From positions 310,001 to 374,000 of the forward strand of contig LLEY01000024.1 in NCBI GenBank assembly GCA_001414485.1: a stretch of DNA of 64,000 nt, in the 5' to 3' direction. This document shows positions 11,803 through 24,015 of the stretch, piece by piece (position 1 is the first letter of the stretch; each line of letters starts with the position of its first letter). The position numbers were made by a program, and so were the translations under genes. This DNA is from Calycina herbarum (taxonomy: Eukaryota; Ascomycota; Leotiomycetes; Helotiales; Pezizellaceae). Below the pieces are notes generated by a model. That model saw only the letters and a program-made list of their open reading frames with translations, made no database searches and was not told where the DNA came from.

Positions 11803-12019
11803 GGAGCTCTGCACTCAGGGCATCAAAACTAATTGTGGGGAAGGAACGTTGAATTAATCTACGCTAAAAGTGCCTGGTGTTGTTTTCGACGCGCCCAAAC
11901 TCAAGGTAAGCTTGAAATATCTCGGGATAACCTTATTCCGGCGCGAACTACCTGAAAGCTCCAAGCAGGAACGACCTCAGTTGTGGCATGCTTCAGAACT
12001 CAATACCAACAAATTCAAT
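11803..12019. promoter_or_regulatory. Bidirectional promoter between NUP49 and FIP1
   Basis: 217 bp separate two outward-facing start codons (11802 minus, 12020 plus). The interval must hold both transcription starts and 5' leaders. I see no TATA box. Confidence 0.6.
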
Positions 12020-13143
12020 ATGGACGTCGATGAAGATGACGATTTTTATGGCGAGGAGGAAACTGTGCAACCCAAGGTCGAGGAGCAGAAAGCCCCGGCA
12101 GCTGCACAACCAGAAACCAAGCCAAAGGACGAGGATGAGGACCTAGAGGAGGGCGAGGAGGAAGACGATGGAGAATCCGACGACAGCGACTCGGTATGAC
12201 TCCAAAACTATCTGCAAATGGACAATTGCTTACTTAAAGCTAGGATATCGATATCATCACAGAAAGGAAGGACGGCAGCAAACCTGCGGCCGCCCCGTAC
12301 GTTGCCCCCAAAGCTATTGATTGCGTATTCTAATTCTTCTTTAGCCCAGCAAGGTATAACGAAATCAGAAACATCCCTCAGAGAACGTCCACGAGCGAGG
12401 CTGCTGTATCTGAACCATCTCCAACCAAGAAAGTCAAAAAGGAAGCAAAGGAACCTTCATCTGGTGCGGGGGAGGATTTACCTGGGATCGCGACTTCGAA
12501 AATCGATGTCAATGCGAAACCTATATACGAACCTGCCGGAAAGCCCATAACACAAGTCAACATTGACGAAGGTAAGGTGCTGAATTTCTGAGAAGATTGC
12601 TGTATCTAACAATTGATAGATTTGAACGAAAGTGAGAAGCCATGGCGAAGACCTGGAACCGACGTCAGCGATTATTTCAATTATGGATTCGATGAGTTTA
12701 CCTGGGCTTTGTATGCCAGCAAGCAAGATACCCTCCGAGCCGAATATAGTCAGGACAAAATAGCCCAAAACAACAAGAAGATGTTTGAGGACATGAACAT
12801 GATGATGGCCATGGGAGGTATGCCAGGAATGCCTGGAGGAAATCAAATGGAGGGCATGCCACCTGAAATGCAAGCGATGATGCAACAAATGATGGCCTCG
12901 GGGATGGATCCAAGTCAGATGGATCCAGCTACTATGTTTGCCGGCATGCAAGGAAACGCTGCATCAGCTGGTGGTGCTGGCGGCGCGCAAGGAGGCAACC
13001 AAGGCCAAGGATTTGGAGGACAAGCTGGGTTTGGGCAAGGTCAAAATCAAGGTATGGGCTATGGCTATGATCAACAAGGTGGTGCAGGTGGGAACCGTGG
13101 AGGAGGAAATTTTAGAGGGCGCAGAGGACGTGGAGGCTGGTAA
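12020..13143 (+). CDS. FIP1: Fip1, pre-mRNA polyadenylation factor subunit
   Basis: Fip1 tethers poly(A) polymerase to the cleavage and polyadenylation factor in the nucleus. Four exons: 12020-12193, 12244-12296, 12345-12571, 12620-13143; every junction is GT/AG and in phase (325 residues). The N-terminus is a disordered Asp/Glu-rich region (EEGEEEDDGESDD), typical for contact with poly(A) polymerase. The Fip1 motif follows exon 4's start at about residues 152-195: EKPWRRPGTDVSDYFNYGFD then EFTWALYASKQ. The C-terminal third is Met/Gln-rich (MGGMPGMPGG, MQAMMQQMMASGM) and then Gly-rich, closing with an RGG-like RGRRGRGGW tail, a likely arginine methylation and RNA-contact site. The length is close to other filamentous fungal Fip1 proteins. 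Recognition is firm. Confidence 0.95.
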
Positions 13144-16100
13144 TCTAAAAGCATGTGTCTGTTTCTGCTAGAGACCTAGAAGTTTCATGCCTCTGGACAA
13201 TTTGGCGTTGATCATGGGGCTTAGGGATTCTAGGTTAGGACCCTGGCGTTGGTTGGTTCAGGATGAGCAACACTGCTCTATTTACAAGTATCAAAATCTT
13301 CTCCATTATGTTTTTGCTTTATTCTTGATTTTTTGCGCTGCTGTGTGATTCTGGTGGTAAATTTTGCAATTCGTTAACCGTCAATTCTTTTTTGCCCGAG
13401 TCTCTCGAGTGGCTGAATCTTGGATAAAAAAGGACCCCTAATTTTCATTGCAATTTCCTTAGAAGCCTCAAGGTATTTTCAATTTGATATGGCAACTAGC
13501 GTTTAAACCTGGCTCTCCTCTGGGGAATTCAAGTATCTGTCTTTGAAGTCATTCCGACGTTATTCTGAAAAGGGAGCTTTGTTTATTGAATATCAGTCTC
13601 TTTCAAAACGTGTGGCTAGTGTTAAGATGAATGGTCTTCAACTTATCATATATACCATAAAGTAAGTTCACACCTGGAGAATTGGAAGGATGAAGAATGC
13701 TAAGATTTGTGATTCAACTTCAATTTTCTTGTCTCTACATAAACCAGGAAGTATATTTAAAGCTCTACCTAGCAACCACGAGGATAACCGAAACGTTATG
13801 GCTTTTACAATACTTACCTGGCTTGATCTTATGGACAATTATCCACACAACCCTGCAACTTCGTACTCCGCTCCCTTTTCCTGTGTGTGTTTAATCTGTG
13901 GAAGTGTCAAGAAGAATTTAGGTGGTCAGTGATCCAAATATTCGAGTTAGTGAACTTTCAAGACAAACATGTAGATTTTCATTTTCCCTGCTGGGTCCAT
14001 TATGGTCATTTTCACACCTCTTGTGTAATTCTTTTGGTAAACAGGCCTTCTTGATGGTTCGAACAATTGAGAAGAAGAAAGATATGATTTGAATGGTATA
14101 CTTGGGAGAGACGTGAAGGATATTACACTTTGCACTTGTGAGTTGGTCTTCTACCTTGAATACTCCCAGTTGATTCGAGGAGGCAGCTAGCTGACTGGGA
14201 AAGGTTTGTTGCCTGGTTTCTTCTTTGTGATGCGTTGAACGCATTGGAAGATCTGACTATTATTTTCCCTGGCTTTATACTTGTTCTGCGGGTATCGCCA
14301 ATGGTAGGTTGAAGAAATGAAAAACAATCAAGAAGCCCCATTCACATTCTTAAATTCCTGCAACGCTTTGTAAAAAAATCATTGTTATTTGGCGTAAACT
14401 AGTTCCACGGATCTACTAACCGGTAGGTTCCTAGAAGTTACTCTGTGGTTCACAACCAGATAAGCTGCCATGGGTTGTCTAGAAAAACAAGGCAGGGTAA
14501 AGTTTTACTCAGAAACTTTTACAAAGGCTCTTCAGAAGTGGTATTGGCATTTAATGTTATGAGGTAGAGAATTAGGTGTATATTACTACTTGAAGAGAAC
14601 TATCTATTATAATGCCAGAAGTATAAATACCCGAAGAGTAGGCTAACCCTAATCCGGTTAGTCACTTTAATAGTGAATATCTAATATAGCAACAGAAACT
14701 CCAATTGAGTTTACTTGCGGCAGTTAATTTGGTGAGTCTTCTAAACAATTATTCCACTCTCTAGTTCGTTCCCTTATTGAAGCTAAACGCGGGTTCTTGT
14801 TAGACCATCTCCTCTAATTTCCATGAAGGGTCGCCTCAAAGGGTCCTCAATAAGGTTACTAAGAACTGGAAGGAGCACCAAATAGATGCTTCTGTGGGAG
14901 CTTCAGCTGGAGTTGTCTTCTACCTCCCTTTTGGTAGGTCCTCCCCAGAATCCCGGTAAGCAGGTATACAGGATATGTCCTCCAACCCCACTACAGGTCG
15001 GAGACGAGCTCACCATGCCCTTCTGCAATTGTGCTCCTCAGGAGCATGTCTACGGCTTCAACCACATGATCAGTACCCTGCAATCAATACCCTGCTTTCA
15101 TTTCAGCGGCGAGGCATTACCCCGCAGCCCTACAACCTCCGAGAATCAGCAAGTAACCATCGAAAAGAACGAAGAGAGTATCGCTCCTACACAAATAACC
15201 CCAACGAGGCATTCTGCCTACAACCAGGCATATATCGCGACCTCGAGAGACGAATTCCAAGCCCCGAGCTGTTGAGTCCACCAGTATCGTCACCGAAGTT
15301 CGACTTTCGCACATTCCTCCAGCTCTCTCCGCCGCATCGGCGAGCTATAGAATAAACCATGTGCCCTTACGTCGCGATCAAGACTCTTGGGGTGGTGATG
15401 GAGGTTGAAGGAATGAGAACCATACAAACTTTCGAGTGCTGAGAATTATGGTGTCCGCAAGTCGATTGGGGTTACACGACCTGGGGCTCGATTTTGGGCC
15501 TCAACTCTGAGATGCCGGCTTCGGTCTGTACTCGATTCCGTTGGAAAGCCATCCAGCACCAGCCAAATAAGGGATCCTGTTCTCACAGAAAACCACTGCT
15601 CTCCACAGCACAACTAGCCCTCAAATGGGCGATCTTGGGCTTTAGTGTTCATTGAGCATTCTGTAAATGTTTTCTAGGGTATGTTTCCTTCTAAGGATTC
15701 CTTCACAAGCCCTTACGGGTCTAGACTGACGTCTCAGGACAGCAACACGACGGCATCTGAGCCAAAATCTTTCCCCACCAAAACTGTTCATGACGGCTAA
15801 ATTTTATATAAGCACTTGAAAGACACATCTTATTCGAGACACGCATTGTTCCTCGATATCACACCCTGTTTCGTTTTCAAAAAGTCCCTTGAATACTTCT
15901 TGAAGCATTGGAAATTGTGTTGGTTGGCGCCCTCCTTCAGCGAGTATTCAGAGCGAGAACCCCGATTCCACTCCGAACCTGGAAGCTTCCTCCGAAACTC
16001 CGGGCCCTCAACAATTTTTTGCCGGAACCGGCAACCATTTTATCCAGCAACACACAAGTACCATTTGAGGTCGAAGGAAGACAGCGAGCTATTAACTTGA

Positions 16101-18087
16101 ACCCCCGCAAATAAGTCGCTCGACGTACCATTGAGTGGTCATTACGTGACCAAAAGATAAAAGGATGGACTTGCTACCTGCTGGAATTTGGCTAGACTTT
16201 AGAGAGCAAAGGTATGTCACTACCATATTCATCGCCTCGATTCTTTTCTTCATACCCAACGTATTCTTTTCACGAAAGTGAGACAACAGGCAATTCCGAA
16301 GCAGTCAACCTTGGGCAACTCGCCCTGGGTGATTGCTTCATTTTTAAACACACGAACACATATCCCATATCAATAATTTGCATGAAAGTAATCAACCAAA
16401 TTCCTTGACAGTGGCGTCCTCGAATTACTCTGTTCTGTTATCTTGCTAACGCTCTTAGGGGACATCCAGGCTTCTGTCAAACCCGCGATTTCTGTGAACG
16501 TCATCCGGTTCCCCAGGCTGTCACTCATTGGAAGTTCACCACACTATAATAAAAATCCGAGGGCCACACACATCAACAGGAACATCGCCAAATATCGAAA
16601 GTAGGGCGCTCTAAACAATCGAAATGTCCATTCGTGTGCTTCGCTCGACCGCAAATACATTATGGCATCAAACCCTCTATCGTTTCATGAAGTTTCATGA
16701 AACCAGAAATTCTGAACCACCCAATCAGAATTCCTCAACCTCAGCAAAAATCAGTACCGAAATAAGACGAGTTGAACCCCAACATCTGATGGCAAGCATA
16801 CCCATTTGCTGCCGACCAAAGGGCCCGGGGCGTAGAACTCGAGCGTTGTTCTTCACCTCTCCTGGGAAAAGCATGGTAGATCAACAAGCTACTCCACAAA
16901 TTCACCATGAGTATGTCATTATTTGCTGTATCCGGAATTACGCTCAGAAATGAAATGGAACATTCACCAGAGTATATACCGAATATTGGATGTGAGTATT
17001 CACCAATAACCCAGAGAAGAACATCACTGACCAGGTTCACCCAACTTCCTTCAGACGAATGTCCTAATGGACTCGCGGATATCGTTTGTTGAATTGCTTG
17101 ACTGACCATTGACATGGGAGATATACCAAGACCAGGAAGGAGAATAAATTTCGACACGGGCTAAGGATGAAAGTGAGACTGTCTAGAAGAAAATTCGGAT
17201 TCCAAAGAGTTGCCATTTGGATTTCTATGAGGCGACGAATGCCAATTTTTACCCGCAGTTGTGTAGCTCAAATCACGCTGCTAGCCTCAAACGAGTGACA
17301 AATCCAACTTGGGCCACTCCTGCCCTGGTTCTTCCTAAGGTTCCCGCACACGACGAGTAAGTGGAAATTCTCGTCTCTTCATGATCCCAATTGGAATGCT
17401 AAAAGTCGAAATTAGTCAATCGTCCTAGCTTTTAGTTTAATCTCTGCTATCCTGGAAGTATCAAAAATTGAATCGTAGGCGCTGGATTATGTTTACCACA
17501 GTATGTTTGTAGTGCATTGTGAGTCCAACTAGGGTTCATTTTAAGTTTCTTCTCATAGCACTTGCTATGTTGTCAACTCACAGTGCTGTAAACTCCTGGG
17601 GATCAGATTAACCCCTTTCTAGAACAGGAATAATGATCGAATGCCAACGACCGAACCACTAAATGGACTTTGTGCCCACGAATTCTTGGTTAAAGAAGCT
17701 GCAATGCCAAATCTCACCTCTTGTGTGATCCCCATGGCCGTGTTGCCAAAAGGCTATCATTCTGAAATATCTCCCTGCTTCTTCCACGCTATTGCCGCGA
17801 CTAACATGGAAGTGTCGCAGGTCAGAAGCGGCCAACATTGTAACCCCGAGAAGGGCGAGTCCTTTTTTGATGTTCCTCGTTTTTTGTCTTGATGTCGAGC
17901 CTGTGTACTGTGTAGAGAATGACGATATGACTTTGGAGGGCGGCTTTGAAATGGGTATTGCAGCTACAGAACCAATGCTTATGCGAACCTATTCTTGACT
18001 TATAGGCCTCCGTACCGGTATTATCTACAGTTTCGAGAATAGGGTCGCAAGCCCTGGTGCTTGAACTGTCCCCCCTTCCATCTTCCG

Positions 18088-18124
18088 CATCTGCCATCTG
18101 CCATCTGCCATCTGCCATCTGTCA
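18088..18124. repeat. Heptanucleotide microsatellite (CATCTGC)n
   Basis: Five near-perfect tandem copies of CATCTGC, ending in a variant copy with GTCATC. Seen directly; no coding context. Confidence 0.85.
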
Positions 18125-18469
18125 TCTTCAAATTTGGGGATATTCTTGTGCTTTTGCTCCCAATGCTTGCCGTGTATGAAATTTTGGCGTTCGGAGTTTT
18201 TGAATCTAGTTTTGTGTAATGTACTCGGACTCGCAGGTTGACTTTTGGGCTGTTGGTGGGAACAGGCAGCTGGGAGATTTGGAGTTCTGCGAATCCCTCG
18301 CTGGGATTGTGTCTTGTGTCTGGGTCTCGTCGCTGCTCTTGAAAGCCCCTACACAGAGCCCCCCCTGCCATTTTCTCCAACATTGTGATTATATTTGTTC
18401 ATGTAGGGTTCAGGTATGTTTCGGTTTCGGATGCTGGGTTCAGGGGCTGTGTTTTCGGAAACAGCTAGT

Positions 18470-20360
18470 GGCCATCTGCAAGTTGTTAGCATATCTCTGT
18501 TCTCCGTTTTAGGGGTTCTCCAGGGGCTGGCTGACTTGCCCCTTAAAACATAGGCGGTTATCCTTCTTACACTCGCTTGAGCCCCTTATCTCACCCGCCT
18601 ATCTTTCATTACCCAGAACTGACAACATTATGGAACATCGGAACATCGGAACATCGGAGAGAAAAGGGGGGGGGTGGCAACCTGCAAGTTGTCAGCAAAC
18701 CACCACTTTGTTTATTGTTGTTCCAAATGCTTTGAAATTGCCATTCATGTTCTTCTGTGTATGTGCCCTCTTGCTTGTATTCCTGGGAAGATGTTCAAAA
18801 CCATTCATGCGTGTTCGGTTGTTGAATTGACTCTGATAATTTGCAATGCCCCTGTATGCTTATTATGTATTTCCTTGTCTATTCTGTTCACTACTTTGTT
18901 GACTTTTCACACTCCCTTGTGCTGCTTTCCTCATAGACCAAAAGAATGAATATGTGCTGCTCTTGTTCAATGAGCCAAGGAGTCTCTCTGCCAGATCTTG
19001 AGCTGGAACTCTTCGCCTCTGGTGACTTGAGCCTCGCAGAATATCCCATGAACCATGTGTATGTCCTCTTTCCTCCTTGCATGCAGTTTCCAACTGTGAT
19101 TTCAAAATCTACTCGCAGGTTGTTGTTGTCCTGTTTGTATTCGGCCAGGAAAGGGGTATTTGATTGGGAAAGGGGTAATTCTCTAGGCGAGAGATGACCG
19201 ATCAGGAGAGGGTTTTGGAGTTCTTTCGTAATTGTGAAAACTTGAAGCTAGGTCTTTGAAGATCGCGGGGTCTTTGGGTTGCTCTAACATTCCATAGTTT
19301 GTTAGCATATCTCTTTATTCTTAGGGTGATTCCTCTACTTTTGGTGAACTTGAATTTGGCCCTTGGTGACTTCTGTGTTGTTTTCCAGTGACTTGGTTCT
19401 TCCAAGCGCTGGAAAGCTCCCCTGTGGTTCCTTGAGAGTAGCTGTAAGTAGGTGGTTTGTCTGTGTGCTGAATAACCAACTAGAATATGCAAACTTCTCT
19501 CTCTGCTGGTGACTTCCACTGCTGGTGAACTTGCTTTCTGGTCTTTTCTGTTGACACAAGGGGGCTATTTAATCAACAAGGAAGGCACGAACCTGGTGTT
19601 TTCAGTGAGCCTCTAGTAATAGGTAGTTAGTTGTCTGCGATGTGAGCCATATCTCCTTCTGTGTTGCTTCCGTTCTCTCAGTGACTTCAGCTGCTCTAAA
19701 CTTATTTCCTGGTCGCTCTTTCTTGTGTGCCCACATAATGAGGTGTGTTCTAGTAGAACAAGTAAGTTTGTTCCAGTGTTTGTAGAGGGGTTTCCTGGAG
19801 TAGAGCCACAGGGAATAGGTGTACTACAATCTCGCCCTTGCTCTTGTAATTCTTGTTGCTGCTTCTGCGCTTTTTCTCTGGTGTTCTGCCCCGTGTTTGT
19901 GTATTATTGCTCAACAATAGGTCGACCGCCTTCTCGTAAAGTAGGAAAACCCGCTCGCTGTTAGCTGAGCTGCCAGTCTTTGCAGATCTAGGAGTAGACG
20001 TACTGCTGTCTCTTGATCCTTCTCCTAGTAGTTTTTGCGGCTCCAGAGCTTATCTCCCAACACTCCTGTCTTGTTCCTCGCAGAAAGAGATCGTATTATA
20101 CTGGAAGCAGCTCGCGCAGTCCTACTTTTTGTAGATGTGCCTTTGGGAGTAATTAGCCAGCAACCTGCAGATTACAGTTGTCCCTCCCGCTCTCAATTAG
20201 TGATTCCCACAACTGCCCCATTTTCCTCCTAGCACTTATTCCCTTGTTTCCTAACGCAGTTGCGCCTTGGAAAGCACAGCGAACCCCGCAGATTAGTTCC
20301 TGTGAGTAGGTAATCATCTGCAAAGTACTGCTGTCTCTCCCCCTCTCTTCTAGCGATTCC
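18470..20360. repeat. Diffuse repeated motifs upstream of the intron ladder
   Basis: Several motifs recur in direct orientation. CTGCAAGTTGTTAGCATATC (about 18476) recurs as GTTAGCATATCTCT at about 19300 and in diverged form at 18681. GGTGACTTC-type blocks recur at 19020, 19360, 19507 and 19680. GTACTGCTGTCTCT recurs at 19998 and 20325, each followed by a pyrimidine tract and TAG. At 20302-20353 a GTGAGT...TTCTAG interval looks like an intron. These may be older, more decayed units of the same kind as those at 21.2-24.1 kb. Confidence 0.4.
18632..18660. repeat. Nine-base tandem repeat (GAACATCGG)n
   Basis: Three consecutive copies of GAACATCGG followed by a G-run of ten near 18665. Simple sequence. 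Confidence 0.8.
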
Positions 20361-21350
20361 TATCGCTCCTTCGCTTGCTTTCTAGTGCTCCTTTTTTGTT
20401 TCCCAGTGTTATTGAATGCGTGTCGCTTGAACTTGTTCGTAGTTATCATCGTAGGGAGTTTCTGGCTCTCTGTGAACTATTAGCCATTCTCTTTCTATAT
20501 AATTTGTGCTTGTATTTGCTTAACCTGGCTGTAAGTTGCTTTTGTGAGGGGGTTCAAACGATCAGTAGAGCTCTCCCAGTCATCACAACATCATGGTTTT
20601 GAGATTTACTTAGCTTCCACAACCAGCAGCTCTTAGATTACACTTTCGCATATCTTCTTTGCCTCTTTTGATTGTTCTCGCTACCCCTGGGAGACCTTTT
20701 AAGTGGTTTTTCATGGTTTTTCATGGTGTTTCATCAAGACAAGAAGCTATTCCCATCACAACGCAGCCTCGCCTATGCCAGCCCTAACTACCGTAGCCTT
20801 CCTACCATAGCCTGATCGGTCTTTACAGGGGTATAGACTCCGATTAGAACATAATTCTCTAGCCAACCCCTGCAATTTCCGCCTTGTGATTTTGGCCTTA
20901 AGCCTGGTACATAATTCACGTCTGTAAAATCCCTTGAGAACATTTCCCTTCACGACACCACTACAGTCACCCACTTCACAGCAAAACCACCCTTTTGAAG
21001 CGTATTTACTGCGATTCACTTTCCCTAAAGCCCTCGAGATTCACGGCAGATCATCAAGTTCTTGTTTACCTCTTTGGCGAAGTCTTAGCGAGTTTTCTCC
21101 AAAGTGCTGCTACATCGTAGGTATCCCCAGCGAAGGGTTCCCAGGGCGTGGAGCCCAAACTCCTTCTCAAGGGAGTTTCCAGAGTCTGTTGTAAGTTTGT
21201 GCCCTTCTTCTTTGCCCTTGTGGTTTTTCCCCGTCGTTTCTGCGGGTTGTAGAAGCTGGTTGCGATCTGGATATCGCGGTAAGCTTCAACGCCCTCCCTC
21301 AACGCTTCTATTCCCCTTCCTCGCAGATCTCCAGGATTGAGGAGCATCTT

Positions 21351-22936
21351 GTATCTCATCTCTCCGTCAATACAGACCCTCAGATGGCTTGCTAACTGGT
21401 TTTCCGCTCTATTGCAGATCCTGTGAGTGCTTTTCGACCCTCGCTGCCCTCTGAAACCATCCTCGAGCCTCCTCCATATCCTACACTTCGTCGAAACCAT
21501 CCTCCACACTCGTAAGTCTGCAAACCATACCTCCTTGTCATCAATACAAACCCTTGAGGGGCTTTTTGGCTTGTTTGGCGCGCTCTCGCGGATTTCCGCG
21601 AGTTGTTTTGACCTTCTCCGGTCTTTACAACAGCCCTTGAGCGCGTCTTCATACCAGGAAAGTCATCAAGATACACTCTATACCCTCTAAATCTTACATC
21701 TACTGCTTCCTTGCGATCAATACAACCCCTCGGTGGGCTTTCTAACTTGCTTGACGCTCTATTGTAGTGATCCGCGAGCTATTCTGACCTTATTTGGTCT
21801 TCTCAAGTAGATTTCAGGACTTGGAAGTCTTTAGATTCTCGTAAGTTTGCCTCCCTTGCCTCTTTACGATCAATCTGAGCCCTCAAACGGCTTCCTAACC
21901 TACGTATCGCGCTACTTTAGGGCCCCTCGAGGTTCTTAGCAGCCTCAAAGTCTGCAAGGACCCCGCCCCTCGGTCGGGAACTACTTTGCCGCCTCGTAAG
22001 TCTCAATCCCTCACATCTCCACCAACCCCTCCACCTCCTCAACCCTCCTCCCATCTACATAGCATCGTCTACATGCTGTAGAGACCCTTCTGCGACCAAT
22101 ACAAGCTCTCGGTCAGCTTTCTAACTGCTTTTGGCGTTGTTTTAGACATCCGCGAGTCGCCGAGATCGTCAGATCTTTCGCAAAGACCCCTCTCCACCCC
22201 GACACTTTCCTGTAAGTCTCCATCCTCCACCTCCCCATCAACTATTACATCTCTACAACATCCTCTACATGCTCAGCAACCTTCCTGTCATCAATACAAG
22301 CTCTCGGTCAGCTTTCTAACTGTTTATCGCGCGGTTTTAGGTCTCCACGAGCGGTTCCTGTCAACCCTTCGATCCCAAAACCTCCTCGTAAGCCTCTATC
22401 CCACCTTTCCCTCAAGTCTTCTATCTCTACAACGCCCTCTACATACTCAGCAACCTCCATAATATCAATACAAGCTCTCGGTCCGTTTTCTAACTGTTTA
22501 TCGCGCCGTTTTAGGTCTCCACAAGCTCTTCCTGTGGACCCTTCGCTTGCGAATCTTCCTTGTAAGTCTCTATGCCCAACCACCACATCAACTACAACGC
22601 TCCTATCGTCTCCATACCATGGCCCTACTCCTCTTCGACCTTCAAGCTATTAATTCAAACATTCAGGAACCTTTCTAACCTGCTCGCCGCGTTCTTTAGG
22701 GTCTCCGCGAGTTGCCACAAGGCGCCCTCCGGTCAGAAGACCTCCTCGTAAGTCTCGAACCCCTATCTCTTCATAAACTCCAACACTTCTCCCATCTCCA
22801 TACCATCGTCTTCCTCTTCCACAGCCTTTCTACTATCTATTCAAGTCGTTGAACAGCTTTCTAACTTACTGTTTTAGGTTTCTGCCAGCTGTTTAGACCC
22901 TCCGATCTCCTCGAAACCCTCCCGCGAGACAACCTC
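21351..22936 (+). repeat. Intron-exon tandem array, family A
   Basis: Units of about 155-216 bp, each an intron of 67-150 nt plus an exon of 47-94 nt. Introns share a central block (CAATACAAGCTCTCGGTC and variants), the branch region CTTTCTAACT, and an end near GCGTTTTAG. Exons share a start like GTCTCCGCGAG and an end like CCTCCTC just before GTAAGT. The best-conserved copies start at 22212, 22388, 22562 and 22748. Copies before 21900 are more diverged. Confidence 0.75.
21512..21767 (+). repeat. Damaged units of family A
   Basis: The unit starting with GTAAGT at 21512 has lost the CTAACT branch (reads TTTGGCTT) and its TAG acceptor; an acceptor ending TTACAACAG at 21633 could replace it. 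The next unit has lost its donor: the exon end reads CACTCTATACC where neighbours read CTCGTAAGT. Its branch and acceptor (ending 21767) survive. These look like ladder units decaying after duplication. Confidence 0.5.
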
Positions 22937-23308
22937 GTAAGTTTACATCTTCCACCTCTACAAAAACCTTCTACGTCTCTACAAAATATCATCCTACCTG
23001 TACAATACCTCCTCTCTCTTCACATCGCTAGCCTCCTTGCTCCACATACTCTTCCTTCCTTCTCGAGCCACTTCCCGCAGGCAATTACAACATCCTCTGG
23101 CTCCTCTCCTGTATCCGCATCATCTACTACCTCCTCAACAAGCTCTCCTATCTGCTCAACAATTCCTCTGCTTGCCCCTTGGTGGAAGCTTTCCCACTCC
23201 CACAGAATCCTCATTTCCATGATGACTTCCATGGCCTCAGTTCACATCTACATTCAAATTAATTATATTTCCCAAATTGATGTTGAATAACTTCTAACTT
23301 TACAATAG
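22937..23308 (+). other. Long intron at the junction of families A and B
   Basis: A GTAAGT at 22937 closes the last family A exon. The next good branch and acceptor (TTCTAACTTTACAATAG) end at 23308. The 372-nt interval is several times longer than its neighbours and includes a pyrimidine-rich 5' part and a cluster of ATGs near 23217-23235. It may hide an unrecognised exon. Confidence 0.45.
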
Positions 23309-24015
23309 GTTCCGAGGAAACCTTTTCGAGAATCAAATTGTACGTTTTTGAAGTTATCGTAACTACAGTTCGACTAATTTCGTTTTTCTAACTTCGAGGG
23401 TTATTTACTAAATCTACAATAGATTCGGACGGCTTATTCCCTTTCACGGGTCTGAAGTTTTCGTAAGTACAGTTTGATGATGTATTTTTTTCCAACTTTG
23501 TGGATTACTTACTCAGCTTGCAATAGCTTACGACTAATTACCTTTCCTCAAAGAACTTTGTCGATATCGACATCGTTGTAAGTGCAGTTCAATTAATTTC
23601 GTTTTTCTAAATTTGAAGGTTACTTACTGACTTTGCACGATGTTCAGATTACCATTTTTTCGTGGGATACTTCCTTCGAATCTCAATTCATCGTAAGTAC
23701 AGTTCAATTAATTTGAGTTTTCCAACTGTGAAGGTTACTTGTTGACTTCGGACTATGTTCAGATTACTCTATTTCGTAGAGTAAATCTAAATAGTCCGAA
23801 GTTAGCGTAAGTACATTTCAATTAATTTTGTTTTTCGAACTCGAAGGGTTACTTATTAGATTCATAATAGGTTTCGAACGAGGTTGATTTGTTGGTGAAT
23901 TAGTCGATTCCGCATTTCTGGTAAGTACGATTTACTTAACTTTGTTTCTCCAACTTTGAGGTTATTTACTAATATTAATCAGCTTCTCGACAATACCTTC
24001 ACTGCACGTCATAAA
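23309..24015 (+). repeat. Intron-exon tandem array, family B (about 114-bp period)
   Basis: Donors at 23359, 23463, 23578, 23693, 23807, 23921 and 24016 give spacings 104, 115, 115, 114, 114 and 95. Introns are 62-70 nt and share GTAAGTACAGTTCAATTAAT, a TTTTTCTAACTTT branch tract and a second GGTTACTTACTGA block before CAATAG or GTTCAG. Exons are 33-51 nt and much less alike than the introns. The first donor is GTAACT rather than GTAAGT. Confidence 0.8.

Larger units (their letters stand above)
13144..20775. other. 7.6-kb stretch with no supportable gene (probable large regulatory region)
   Basis: Open frames on both strands are short, mostly lack ATG starts and show no domain, repeat or amphipathic pattern I can trust. 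Base composition is ordinary, unlike the AT-rich block at 27-33 kb, so this is not simply RIP-damaged transposon. It includes the FIP1 3' UTR at its left edge, a seven-base microsatellite at 18088-18124, a nine-base repeat near 18632-18660 and diffuse repeated motifs at 18.4-20.4 kb. It sits upstream of the ATG-free leader of the 24106 gene, and a promoter of this size is known for fungal developmental regulators. That reading is inference. Confidence 0.5.

Noticed and set aside
14886..15355. Overlapping open frames of about 125 residues on the plus strand
   Set aside because: Two frames are open at once, neither shows domain or regular helix pattern, and no splice sites extend them.
21921..22936. 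Six consecutive family A exons join into one stop-free frame of about 114 codons
   Set aside because: The exons are homologous but read in different phases, there is no ATG, and the C/T-rich composition makes stops rare. I treat it as noncoding leader.
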